64,000 nucleotides of DNA from NCBI RefSeq assembly GCF_964340395.1, contig NC_135549.1, forward strand, positions 3,727,501 through 3,791,500, written 5' to 3'. The notes under the pieces are model-generated. The model worked only from the letters and a program-made list of their open reading frames with translations. It had not been told where the DNA came from and ran no database searches. Source of the DNA: Glandiceps talaboti. Taxonomy: Eukaryota; Hemichordata; Enteropneusta; Spengelidae. Made by a program: the position numbers and the translations under genes. Of the stretch, positions 1-12,806 are shown in pieces (the stretch's first letter is position 1; the number at the start of each line of letters is the position of its first letter).

Positions 1-1
1 A

Positions 2-124
2 GGCATTAAAGATGGTATTAAATCACATGACTTTTCAAAGGATGTGATACACTTCATGGAGAATCATATAAGCAAATTCCATAACATTCTTGTGTTGTTT
101 AAACTTTCTGTTCAGAATGTGTAA
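2..124 (+). other. Left-edge open frame, possible C-terminal coding end
   Basis: The first 123 bases are open in one plus-strand frame for 40 codons and stop at TAA. The residues (DFSKDVIHFMENHISKF in the middle) look protein-like but match no family I know. If real, this is the end of a gene entering from the left. A poly(A)-type signal (AATAAA then a 13-nt gap and A-run) at about 1723-1752 could mark the end of its 3' UTR. Chance is an equally good explanation. Confidence 0.2.
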
Positions 125-3100
125 TGAGGAGTAAAAGCTATTGAGTCTCCCTGATGTTCAATGCAAGGAATTTGTTGAAATTTGCATCTGAATGTGATAC
201 AGTACTTTGACACAATTGGAACTGGGTACCCATTCATGGATCATTATGTGCTAATATCATTATTATAGATTTCATAGTAGTTGGCCATTCAAGTTTCTTG
301 CTATACTTCATTTGCCTAATTGTAACACCTAGAGCACAGAATGCAGTCATCTCTGTTTATACTTACTTACTACTTGAGGTCCATAGATACCCATATCACT
401 ATCCTGACTGAAGTTCACATCAACCCAGTTTTACATGACTGACAACTTTAATTTGTCTCTTGGGGGAAATGTGTCAAAACTTACCTCGGCTTTACTTTCC
501 ATTCTAAGCAGACATTACTGATTTCTGATCTTGTTCCATAAGTAGATGTCTTCTGTTTGATTCATAGTAGAATTTTGTTTAAACGACAAGAAAGAATTTA
601 TTTTATTTTCCTGGTTGACTTCAGAAATGTGATGCATTCATTTTTGTCATTCAATGAGTATTTTGGTTGCTATGAATAAATATTATCAGTTTTCTATTAA
701 CTTTTAATGATAAAGAAATTGAAAATTGATTATGTCTGACGCATTATACGTTGCATTCTAATATTACAACTATGTCAAATGAGATAGACTTCTTTCATTA
801 TACCAAGGGATATCAAATATCATAATTAATCTACTTAATTTATTTATCACAACTGTTAAATTTTCTTCAAAAGGAACACATCTGTTGGTAAATGTTTAAT
901 GATTCACAATAACTTGAATTCTTCCTTTGCTATATTTTTACTCGTGCAATTTGAAATGTAAAATCAATTATTTAATTAATTGATTTATTAATTACTGAAA
1001 TTTTCAGTTTCGTAATGAATTTTAAAGAGATTCACCTTGTTCATTTTTGTAAAAAGTTATAAATTTCATCTGTGATATTTAAAGAAATTGTTTGTGGAAT
1101 TGTTAATTTAGCTGGTAACTCTTTCATTTTTTATTGGATCAAGTTTTGTATAAATAAATCATCAAAAAAGTGGGTTTTTTTAATTGAAATAAAAAAAGAA
1201 AATTTTTCTATTCAAAAAACTCTTCTGTCTCTCTCTCTCATGACATTACCACACTCCTTATAAACATGCAAAACAAATTGTTGTGTTTGAATTTTTGAGG
1301 AAAGACGGAAGGGAAAAAGAAAATCCAGTTGACATAAATCAAGATACATTATATGTTGAACTAGCAAGAATTTTGTTACAACTGATTTATATGGAATCTG
1401 ATTATCCATAGTATGATGTTATAATGAATTGTTGGATGGCTGCAAAGCTTAATTAATACATTACTGACGATATCACTTTCTCCAAAATCCAAAACAATTT
1501 GTATTGTCTCAATGAATGAGAAGATAATTGGCAGCAGTTGGAGGTTGCTTGTCTCATTAATTTATTAATCTTGTGATTGTCTGAAAACAAAGAACAATGG
1601 ATGAATGAAATTGCTCGTTGTAATCTGCCTTGCAGGGATTAAAAGCAACTAGACAGTTACTGTAGATAGGGTGACACAACAAAATACTGTATTATGACAA
1701 TAGACAATACCATGTACATTAAAATAAACTCTTGTACCCTAAAAAAAAAAACCAGCAATATTTTTTGTATACTTCTTCTTGCCCTATATATTTATTGTAT
1801 ATATTTATGTCAAAAAATTCTTTACTCAAAGTGAAAATGTTCACAAATTTGCATCAAAAGTTGAGTTTGTACATATCTGGTAGATTAGATGCTCGGGTTT
1901 GAATGTCTTATTTTCTAAAATCATTTCAATCCCAAATCAATCTAATGGTTCTCTTCAATGAATTCAATGATACTAGTCTAAAAAATTACAAAAATTGTGC
2001 TCAATAATGGAGGGTTGATGTTTCTATTTGATTTAAGACAAGAATAACAACACATTAGTCAAAGAGGTGAGTAAATAGTATATTACAAAACCTGTTACCA
2101 TTTTCAGACATAAGAAGATGAACTTTGATAAATTTAGACACCATTACAGAGACAAAATTTTCTTTTGAGTCAATTTTGAGAAAGACACAAAATTGGAATT
2201 GTAAGTCATGTCACACAAGTGTCGTCTGCTACTTTGATATTCATGTTGTGTCATATGCAAATGAATTCTAGGCTTGCATATTTTTTTCAGAATTATTGTA
2301 ATACAGGGAAGTATTCATCCAGCCCATTTTTACAAATCAACCCATTTTTCGAACTCAGTGAAATACTTGCATGTTGTCTGCTGATTCTGATACCGTTATC
2401 CAGTTTGTTTCATAAACAAACAAAAAACCAGAGCTTTAAATAGAAGTGTCCAGCTTTCCACATTTAAAAAATGTCCAGGTATATATTTCCTTTGAAATTT
2501 CCTAAATAGCGTAGCAGGCAAAAATGAAATGGGGAATTTTAAAGCAGACGTGTAAATATTGTAATGCATATTTGTCATTAAATATAATCATCTTACCAGG
2601 TGGGAGTTCAATATTCATGTGAAAATCAGTCTATTAAAAACCATGTGTCAATATTTAATACAAATAATCTCACTCCCTAAAGAAGCCGAAAACCACTTGA
2701 GTCACAGATATGAGATAGTATCTCTCATTCACATGCAGTAAGCCAGCAGCACCTGCACCATCACAAGTCTGTCACCACAAGCACGAGTCTGTCGTACAAA
2801 TCAAACAATCGTAAATTATCCAGATAGTGTGAGAATATAATCATGTGGTCAAATAGGATGCCAAACTGAAAATTGATGGCATCTCATGTCAAATCCATCT
2901 GTTATTTCCTAATAATTATTCCTGACTTTTTAGTATTTTAGTGCTTAGAATAACAAAGCTGGTCTTATTCATGAATTCTAACCATGTATTGTAAAAAAAA
3001 ATGGATCTCATTAACCTTTTTTCAGTACAATAACAAATTTTTCACCCTTAAAAAATAATTGGTTTTGTATTTTTATGAAAATTTTATTTCCATAGCTTTT

Positions 3101-6000
3101 GTTCTGAACACAACTTGATAAAATATACTGTTATTCATAAGACTGAAACTTGAGTTCTTCTTGAAATATTTACATAATTTATAATATGAGTTGTTAATTT
3201 TGATAACATTTCCCCCATATTGACCAAGGTTTGAAAGCCCCTGACAAAAAATCTTTCTTTTGTAGAATAATGACTTTCTAGATAAAATTATCCTTAAAAA
3301 ATAAATCGTACAGAACAAGAAAATCATAAAAAATGTGTGTGCATCACATTTCTCATCGCTTAATTTTTTTGAAAGGAAAAGAATTGTAGAAAAGTCAGAT
3401 AGAGCCAAATTTAGGAGACAGATGTAGAGGTGACCCTGTATTAACATTCAAAGAGGGAAACATTCACTTAGGGAAAGTGTAATATGAGGACACAGAATAT
3501 GCAAAACATGGCCTTGACATTTCACCACATATATGCATCTATTTTACTGACACACTGCTATGAATGGTAATCTAACTGTCTGCAGTCTGTTACTATTTCT
3601 GTCTCAAATTAGAATCACAATACCATACAGTCACTCCCACATGTCTGGTTGTTATGAAAATTTCAATGTTTGTAATCAATATACTGTTAATAACAGAAGA
3701 GATAATATTATTTGTTGATAAATTTTATCTTTGGGGACAAAAATTCAGGTGATATTTTTTAAGTATGTAGGCATGCCATGAAGTCAAGCGATTTATGATT
3801 GCTTCTCGCAAGTCCATTATTATGCTGATCAGCACAGAATAGTGATATAGTATGCCCTTATGTAGCTAGTAAGTATTCAATCCATCCAAAAATAACTCAA
3901 CATTGACAAATCCGACAAGTACAGATTAATGTTTCACCTTGTATTCCATTGGAACTCATACTAAACGAAATAATTTCACCCCTTTTTGAAATTGTTGATG
4001 GTCATTGCAAAAAAGCAATATTTCGTTATCTACTATAATATGTCACTTCTTTTACATGGTTCAGATTCATATGAATATTTAGAAAGAAAATATTTGATAT
4101 TTTCCGTTCTTTTTTCTGTTTTAATATTTTCATGATTATCTTAAAATAATATTCCCCATTTATGTAAATCTTTCCAATAGCGATCATATTTTACACTTAA
4201 AAAAATTTTGACTTTTAAAATTACAACATAGACAGCAGCATTTTATTTATTTATCAGTATTTTCAGCTTCTTTTTTATTTCAAGAATGATATTTGAAACA
4301 AAATGATGCAAGATCTTTTTGCTATAAATAATCTCCATACACTCAATGTTTATTTATGTCATATTTGTGTGAGGTTCACGTGATGCAGTCTCTACTATAC
4401 ATCCTGTACAAATGTGATATTGATCTAAGATAGAAATAACCTATACAGTAATGAGAAACACACAGGTGTAAAAACTGAAATAGTACTTGTGCCAAAAACC
4501 TGTCTGTGTTCAATATGTTCATATTTTTTTTAAATACGATACAGTATATACACATAACATAAGCTCTCTTTTTAAACTATCGGCTTTCAATATCTACAGT
4601 GTGTACAAACAACATTCCAATTTCAGTGCTTTCACACTCGTTAAAGTATCCTGAATATAAAATTCTATTTTAAGCATCTAATGACGTCAACAGACTACAT
4701 TTATATGCAAAATACGAATGAATACAGCTGCCTATCATCATAGCCATTCCCTATAGACAGCAGATCGTGAACAGAATGTTTTTCTTTCATATTGTATATA
4801 CAGAATATGTTCTAAAATACATTTGTTTTATTGTGCGTCAAAATGTGCATATAGCAAAAAAAAAATACATTGTGCATTATTGTATTTTATTTGTAGGGAT
4901 TTTTTTGTGTGTTGCTTTCATAGTTTGTGGTTGTTTACTCCAATTGTGGCTGGTATTAGTAGTTTTAAATTGCTTGAGATGTTATATGTAGTCGGTCTTC
5001 CACAGTTATACTGAAAGAGTTACTTGAAAATGTTACTATAAAAAATTAGAAGTTAAAAAAAAAAATTTAATGTTTCTAAATGAATGTACTTACACATAAT
5101 TTTTTTTCTTTTCATCAATTTTCAGTATCATTGTCATCTCCCTCAATATATAATATTACAAATGAAAAAAAAAATACTTGAATACCAATGAAAAACATAC
5201 ATACCCCAACAAGTAATTGATTTTGGCCATGTAGCTATTGCATGGTAAGTTAACAGAATATTAGCAAATAGAAATATGCTTATTACTTGTGGTCAAATGT
5301 CTCTGTCACATACCACAGAATTAAAAACAATGATAAGGATGTCATGTCTGTCAGTTTTGAACATTCATGTGACAACTTTATGCTATATTAAGAAACTTAT
5401 AATGACAGCAATTTTGAATTCAGATCAGAATACAACCAACGTCATGAGATTTGTCTGATTAGGAATGAAGTAGAGGAGCCAAACTAACGAATACCCATTA
5501 TCTAGTGACTGAAAGGAAATAAAATGAATCTAAGCATTTCCTGCAAGCATGACTTGTGCAGTCACCTGTAACACTGCTAAATTAATTGCCACCTACATGG
5601 TCTTGTCACTCAATCAACAAATTCTAAGGACTTAACATTGCATCTATTTCCGAAATCGTGAACTTTAGCATTCAACATGTCTCATCAATCTAAGTGTCTG
5701 GGAGTCTGGAGACTCTATATTTCTAACAAGAAATTCATGAAATGGCAGGTATTGCATCATTCAATCCATGTAAGTTTATATTTTGTCTGATATGGTATTA
5801 CTCTTACTGTGTAACATGTCTCGTGGAAGTTTCTAGTGTTAAGTATAGAAGTGGATGTCAACCGAGAAAACCACAGGTCAATGTGTCAAAAAGCTCAATT
5901 TGCCATGTATTCGTAGATTTCCGATAAATCTAAGGCAGAGATTTTGTTGTTGTGGTTGTAGTGATTGATATCAAAACACTTTTCTTGCCATTTGTTACTT
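125..6000. other. AT-rich non-coding sequence
   Basis: No recognisable exon, RNA gene or repeat family. The open frames here, including a 124-codon minus frame at 3073-3447, are AT-rich and low in complexity and were not accepted. A CRE octamer TGACGTCA lies at 4682-4689. It may be intron or 3' UTR of a gene beyond the left edge. Confidence 0.5.
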
Positions 6001-6004
6001 TGCA

Positions 6005-6425
6005 GGTGCTACATACAGACTGACAAAGTTGATGAGCAGAACAGCTAGCCAGCTGTCGTGAAGCCCCAGAAACAAACCAGACATCAATTAGTTATGCAGG
6101 ACTACACACTACTCATTTGCCTGCACAGGCCATTGACAGCTAAGCCAGCCAGCCATCCAGGGCAACCAAAGGACACGAGACAGTTACACCATGAGAAAAT
6201 GTAATGAATGGTCTGAGTCTCAAGATAAACCATGCTGGCGGAAAAGTAAATCGATAAAAAGTCCTGACAACTCAATTACCCAATGTATTAGTTGCAATAG
6301 AATGTGTTAATGACCAGGACGAGTGTGAGTGATTTGTTGCAACAGTGTCCCATTCCACTGAGTAACATTCACCCAGGTGCCGTGAGGGCATTTTGTAGCT
6401 TGAATGATATGAACAATAAAAGATT
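6005..6425 (+). other. Possible last exon with 3' UTR
   Basis: A good acceptor (pyrimidine-rich, TTTGCAG) at about 6004 is followed by a short frame reading CYIQTDKVDEQNS then TAG, and by a second open frame of 17 codons. An AATAAA follows near 6413. The arrangement resembles a terminal exon of a plus-strand gene, but no upstream exon was found and neither peptide is recognisable. Confidence 0.2.
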
Positions 6426-7342
6426 GATAAAAATGATTAAATCTACAAATCAAATGACTATGTTCAGTATTTTAAGATGAATTGATATTGACATAAGTGA
6501 ATTAAAATCTTGTACATTTCATTTTCATAATCAGTGTGTGGTTTTTTTCTGTGTACACTCGGAGATAGACATGTGATTCTATGATCATCATAATATATTT
6601 CTCAGAAGTATCCGTTCCATTGGTCTATAAGGGGCATTCGTTTAACTAAGGTTCTACACATTTCAAAGATATCCTGTTATTATTTAGCTAAGATATACAC
6701 CAAACCATAACTCTTTTCATATTATTCTCATGAAATGGTCTCACCACTAGTACTTTAAATGTCAAGTTAGAAAGTATAGAGCACAAAAGCAAATTCAGTA
6801 ACCCAAATCTTGGCAAATTTGTAAAAAGTAATATTTAATATTATCATTATGGAAATTGAAACCAACTGCATATATTTATATATTTCAAATTAAAAAAAAA
6901 GTTTAAAGGTCAGGATTTCAATCCCAGATTGAGCTATAACGACTAGATAGGAACATTCCTGTGTTCTGGACCAACTTTTCTGATAGACTGGAAGAGCCAG
7001 TCGTTGGTCCACTTACGTAACCACTTGCTACCTGTGGGTTGAAGTATATTATTAGCCCCCACCCCCACCCCACCCCATCTGCTGTCCACCCATGCATCCG
7101 TACTACATCATATTCAGACATGCCAAATCCGATTTCTTTAAAACCTGACAGAAAAGTGACATATCATGTGGGATATATATGCACGTCAATTTCTTTTTTG
7201 ATTTATGCAAATTTGACTGAATGGCAGCCATATTGTAGTTAAAAATCAATATTTTATGTATAACTCAAAAACTGTTATACACAGACACTCCATTCGAATG
7301 TCTACCCCCTTATTATCAGATGCAAACTATCTTTGGAGACCT

Positions 7343-7355
7343 TGACCTTTGACCT
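7343..7355 (-). promoter_or_regulatory. Perfect DR1 nuclear-receptor-type site
   Basis: AGGTCAAAGGTCA on the minus strand, the consensus for RXR/HNF4-type dimers, inside tandem repeat unit 1. The same 13-mer recurs in unit 4. Binding is untested. Confidence 0.3.
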
Positions 7356-8141
7356 TGATGGTTAATTATCAAAATCAAGCCAATTCCTGCCTGTCACAGA
7401 CACATTGTAGTATTTACATATTACTAATTTCTTTTAAATCATATTTACAAGTAATATTGAAGCAAGAAACTATACACAAGCATTACTTTTGGTGCTCATA
7501 TCACTTTTACTGAATGGCAGTCATATTTGTAGTTAAAAATCACTATTTACTGCATAACTCAAAAACTATAATGCATAGAGACGACATTCAAGTGTCTACC
7601 CCATATCATCAGATGCAAGCTATCTCTGGAGACTTTGGCCTTGACCTTCAGGGCCAATTATCAAAATCAAACCAATTCCTGCCTATCACAGACACATTGT
7701 GGTGTATATACATTGCCAATTTCTTTTAAATCGTGTTTACAAGTAATATTGAAGAAAAGAAGAGTACACAAGTATTATTTTTGGTGCTCATGTAATTGTT
7801 ACTGAATGACAGCCATATTTGTAGTAAAACAATCAGTATATTTAACGTTGCATACTTAATAAGTGACAACTTCAGTCATAGACTCTATTCATATACCATC
7901 AAAATTAAGCTACTAATTACATATTGCAGACACTTTGTAGCAATTATGTGTGGCTAATGTCTTTTAGATCATGTCTATAGATAATACAGAACCAGATAAA
8001 CAGAGACATGCATTACTTTTGTTGCTCATGTCAGCCATATTTGTAGTGAACAATCATGATTTACCAATTAACTCAAAAAGGTTAATACATGGAGACTACA
8101 TTAAAATTAAAGTGTGTACCCCCTATATCGAGGGTAGACAC

Positions 8142-8154
8142 TGACCTTTGACCT
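8142..8154 (-). promoter_or_regulatory. Second perfect DR1 site
   Basis: Same 13-bp AGGTCAAAGGTCA in the fourth tandem unit, followed by two further half-site-like ACCTGGACCTGG repeats on the plus strand. Preserved although the unit around it has diverged. Confidence 0.3.
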
Positions 8155-8270
8155 GGACCTGGATCTTCAGGTTCTGTTACTGAAATTCAGCAATTCCCTG
8201 CATTATCACAGACACTTTGTAGTATTTATTAGTTGCTAGCAATTTCTTTTAAATCATGTCTCCATTCAGT

Positions 8271-9026
8271 CACATTTGAGGGGGTTAGCTATGTCTTCTA
8301 TGAAGCCTTGTATTAGCAGAAACAAAGACTGGTGTTCAAGCTACTTTTCTGATAGTCAGACATAACTGTTTTTCACACTGAAATTTCTCACCAAACTGGG
8401 CCTGTTATCAGTTGTCATACATTATATCCAGGAAATTTAGCCAAACTTTGAAACATGTCTTCAAAGAATTCATCAAAGTTGGTACTGGTTATATCAAGAT
8501 CAAGTTCAAGTTATTTTCATTATTATCATTCTATTTTCGTCAAGGTTATCACGATGTCAACACATACTGTAAACATATTTTCTTTACAGAAAATTCTGCA
8601 AATATTTGGTCTACAACTGGTTCTTGGAGACTAAATATAAATATTATGTGCATTTTTTGAAGTACCAAAACAAAATAGAAGTTGCCGACTACATATTTTA
8701 GTTTAGCTTCTCATCCATTAAATAGGCAGAATGTTGTAATTGGAAATGTTACCTGGGATTGCTTTGTGGTATATGTGTGTGTCAAGGTGAGTGACAGCAG
8801 AGCCTAACATATAATGAACTGTGAGTGATATTATGCATTTTACCACGACACTTTTGCCACCATTTCTCCTCGAAAAGCAATCTACCGAACTATGTAATTA
8901 ATTTGCATTGATTGAACTGCCTGGTATAAAACAGAGTAGTATGCACAAGGAATTTTCAGACTACTTAGTTTTGAGTAGTGAGCCCATCCCGTCATACTAT
9001 AGTAATACCCATAAATATACAACATT
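8271..9026. other. Non-coding, nothing recognised
   Basis: AT-rich sequence without a supported gene, RNA or repeat. It ends at the large trinucleotide tract. Confidence 0.4.
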
Positions 9027-9229
<203 letters not shown>

Positions 9230-11445
9230 AATTAATATAATTGTAATATACATCAACAGACGTAGTGATTTCCTATCTCTTTCAAGAATTTCTGTTAGTT
9301 ATTTCTTTACTTTGTGTGCACGTTCATGCCGTAAATATTAGTCTAATTGGTCGCCAGCTTATCAAAACTGCGTGTCCCAGGCTCGTGAACGGTTCACAGT
9401 CAAGGCGGTCAAGAACACGCTATTCAGGGTTACCTTGACATTTTCAACTGTTGTGATTCACTGTCAATACAGATACTAACGTGGATCGTCACAATATTTT
9501 GATCGACTGGAGTCGGAGATAACATCTTACAACATAGATAAAAATCAACCAGTAACTTGTGAGCAATATTTTGCATCAATATATACACATAAACTAGAGA
9601 AAACAAAAATCGACGTTCTGTTCACTCACATTCACAATTCTACTCGGCTACTTCTCGAGGCATATTTGTTCTTGGTGGATTTTAATCTGGGGGTTTTAAT
9701 CAATCAATCCATAAATCGATGTCTGCATTAAGTATTTTTGCAGACATGGAAGAGATGAAAACCCAAGGATAATTATTACTATTCTTGAAATCCTCGAAGT
9801 CAAGGTCCTCAATTCGTGATTTACTATTACTACCTTCTCACCATTGAGTCCTTGGATTGACCTTGCTCCTGTGCCGTAACTGATGTTATGCTAATGAGCC
9901 GGCATATGCATATATATGACCCCGGCACTGCTTTTTTCAAGGTCGAACGTGATCGTCGATATATGAATGGTCCCTCATTGAATACTAATTGCTCACGATA
10001 TACTATAGGTAGTAATAGTACTTTGGGATGGCGGGAAAACGACGCGTGGCCGTTGCTAGTCATAAAATTTGATACATGTACAATTACACGCGTCCTCTGT
10101 TGCTAGTTCCATGTATAAACAATAACCAAACTAGATAAATGGTTGTTAGCAGCGAAGTTGCTAGGCGTCTGCGTCTTCGGGCCGTTTCGTGACTGCGCCG
10201 GGGGATCGTATCCGCCCATCACCAAGGATTTGTTCATTGACACACTATGAATGCGCCCTGTCGTTCTTTTTGTCGGCAATGCGATTACCTCCAAGGTCTC
10301 TGTGTTTCTATACGATTATTCAAAGAGTGAGTTGTAAAATACATTAGAATGCATAGCCACTCTGAACACGTTTAACAGAGGAAGTTTTTTTTAGTCTGAG
10401 GGCCAGTCTGAATATGTAGGTTCGTTTAGTTGCTATGATTCGATGAAGTTGAAAACGATTTTTAATTTTGTTTCGTTCTCGATTTTCCCATCCATTCAAT
10501 CGTTCTATATAAGAGTGGCATAGATAGCCAACAAGTCTAATAGCTACATAGAAACCCAATGATTTGTGTAGTACGATGGTGTTGATAAAAATGATATTGT
10601 TTTGATAGATAAATATCGGCTATATTATTATGAGTTTTTTGTTAATGTTTGGTATCATAAATGAATGTTTCGTTTACTGTCGACTATTTTTTGGATTTTT
10701 GTATGGTATCAAAAATTTCACGTCCATTATACATGCTGGTCTTACATTAAACAACATATATATTCAATTAACCTTTGATTGAGTTGAGTGTACTAGGACT
10801 ATGTCAAGTGTCATTAGTATTGTCCATTTTGCTTGCCATATTGCCTTGGGCAACTCCCCCGAAATACACTGATGTGCAATCTAGCCGTGATTGTGTAACA
10901 TTCACGCGTTTTGTCACAGTGCATGCATGTCATTTTATTTTTTGAAGTACTTGAATTGGGGAACAAAGTATGAAACAAATTTTCTTATTGTTTGTGATCC
11001 AAGGGTCACCAATTGTTCATGATTGGGACATGCAAGTACTGCCTGATAAACCGAGGTTCATGACGATTCCACAATATGGTGTGCCATAGGTCACTAGATC
11101 ACTGGTGACATCTGACCTTTGTCACTGTCCGAGATTGAGTTCAAAAAATTTTGATAAATCAATGATAGAAGTCAATCATGTCATTGACTGTGGCGAACTT
11201 TGGCCAAGTGTCAACATAGCTCATTGTATGTTATGGCATGCAGTATGTATGATGATGGTATACAAGAAAAAAGTACGGTCAGCACCCCTTCCCATAAAGT
11301 GTATATTTGAAGTCCAATATGTTGAATGTTATTCTTCTTCAAGTGGCACAATAAGTTGTGGGCATGTGATTGGGGAGGTGGGGTCATCAAAAGAAATTAC
11401 AACCAAGCAAAGTTTCACTTCATACAAAAATGGTGCTGGACAGCA
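9230..11445. other. Intergenic, CpG-containing around 9.8-10.3 kb
   Basis: No supported gene. The stretch 9.6-10.3 kb has more CpG than its neighbours and a TATA-like ATATATATGA near 9911, so it might be a promoter, but no first exon was found. The open frames are short and unrecognised. Confidence 0.35.
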
Positions 11446-12333
11446 TTTATTATTATTCACGACATTGAAATTCATATAAAAAATACAAGGAACTCTTATG
11501 TACAAATATTAAAACTTTCCATGCGTTCAAAATAACGAAAATCCAACTGAACAGGGAATTCAAGTTTCTTGAAATCTAAAACTTGTGCTCCTGAGAGAGC
11601 AAAGATCTTGGTAAACATCTTTCACTGGCAAAATAAATAATCTTGTTTGCATTTTTCATGTTGCATTTTTGATTTCGGTCAGACATAATTCCTAACTTCT
11701 ACATTCCTGGTCTAAATGGTTGTTGGCTGGCGGCAAAAAGTTGTTAATAATTTATATACACTAATGACCATTTCCCTCCAGCCTCAAACCGGACACACAA
11801 TTACTCCACAAGACATTCATCAATAAATACACATAAATACCTACTATACAATTATAACGAATTGGATCTCTTGGTTTGTAAGGGAGAACCCATTACCAAC
11901 AAACCAACCAACCAAAATGAAAGAGGAAAAAAAGACAATAAGTTACACAATATATATTCAAACTTTTCCCAAACTGACTTTGCACACTCCCTTCCATTCC
12001 TCTGAGAGTTGCTTTTGGTATTTTAGGCATCAAATAGTACTGCTAGCCATATTTTGTCATTTACTGAATTTCTGAGATTGAACAGTAAAATGATTCTGGA
12101 CTTAATGTCCTGACTGACTTAGTAGTACTGGCTATAACACATGTGAGGATGGTAAGGTTTGGTGCATCTATTGCACATTCCCTCTATATAGAGATTCTGG
12201 TATTTTGTAGAGCTGGCAGTGAATTGCACTGGATCAATTTGCTAGATTGATACCAGTTAAAGTAGATTTTAACTACACATTGCCACATTTGATGAGTTCA
12301 TTGTCTGTTAAACTAGAATTCATACAGTCAATG
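11446..12333 (-). other. Probable PIM 3' UTR and polyadenylation signal
   Basis: AT-rich sequence with no coding signal follows the PIM stop codon. The first good AATAAA in the transcript sense is at 11451-11446, giving a 3' UTR of about 0.9 kb. Other signals may be used. A 124-codon open frame on the plus strand at 11105-11479 overlaps the end of this stretch but has no recognisable homology. Confidence 0.35.
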
Positions 12334-12806
12334 CTAGCAGCTGTTGGCATCTTCAAGACTGGTTTCACTGATTAAACTTGATTCCACACTTTCTTCACTG
12401 CTTGAGGATTTAATGTCACTAACATTTTCCTGGCTACTGTTTACACTGCTACAAGCACTATCAGATGATTCAAAACTTTCCCGACTGACAGTCTGTTGTG
12501 ACTTTAAATTGTCTGATGTTGATGATTTGTTGCATCCTTTCTGCATCCATGAATGTTCAAGGATCTGTTCTAGAGATGGTCTGTTTGATGGTCTGATGGA
12601 AAGCATCCATCTAATCAAGTCTTTAAGTTCTGATGATACTCGTTTTCTGAAGCACACTTCAGCTCTGCATATTTCATCATCATGTTCAAATGGAATGTCT
12701 CCACAAGCCATGTCATAGAGAAGAATTCCTAATGACCAAACTGCTGCTGAACGGCCATGGTAACGATGGAAGCGAATCCATTCTGGTGGACTGTACACTC
12801 TTGTAC
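12334..12806 (-). CDS. PIM: PIM coding exon 5 (C-lobe and Ser-rich tail)
   Basis: 473 nt ending in TAG. Encodes [28 protein letters not shown] and RPSNRPS, which match the PIM C-lobe closely, then a tail rich in Ser and Glu (residues ~274-341). The tail has several SSxxE-like stretches and could be a phosphorylation or turnover region; that role is inference. Confidence 0.95.

Larger units (their letters stand above)
7216..8270 (+). repeat. Four tandem diverged copies of a ~293-bp unit
   Basis: Copies begin near 7216, 7509, 7801 and about 8025, marked each time by a gCAGCCATATTTGTAG-like block, then a CTCAAAAA block, a GTCTACCCC block, a GACCTTGACCTT-like block and TTCTTTTAAATC. Copies 1 and 2 are closest. 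Copies 3 and 4 are more diverged, and copy 3 is shortened to ~225 bp. No long open frame runs through the units. Confidence 0.85.

Noticed and set aside
3073-3447. 124-codon minus-strand frame
   Set aside because: AT-driven Phe/Ile/Lys composition and no recognisable domain.
7216-8270. CRISPR-like array
   Set aside because: Long diverged tandem units without short identical repeats or spacers, in an animal genome.
11105-11479. 124-codon plus-strand frame downstream of PIM
   Set aside because: No domain, no splice partners, and it overlaps the likely PIM 3' UTR on the other strand.
12344-12718. Plus-strand frame opposite PIM exon 5
   Set aside because: It is the shadow of the coding exon on the opposite strand.
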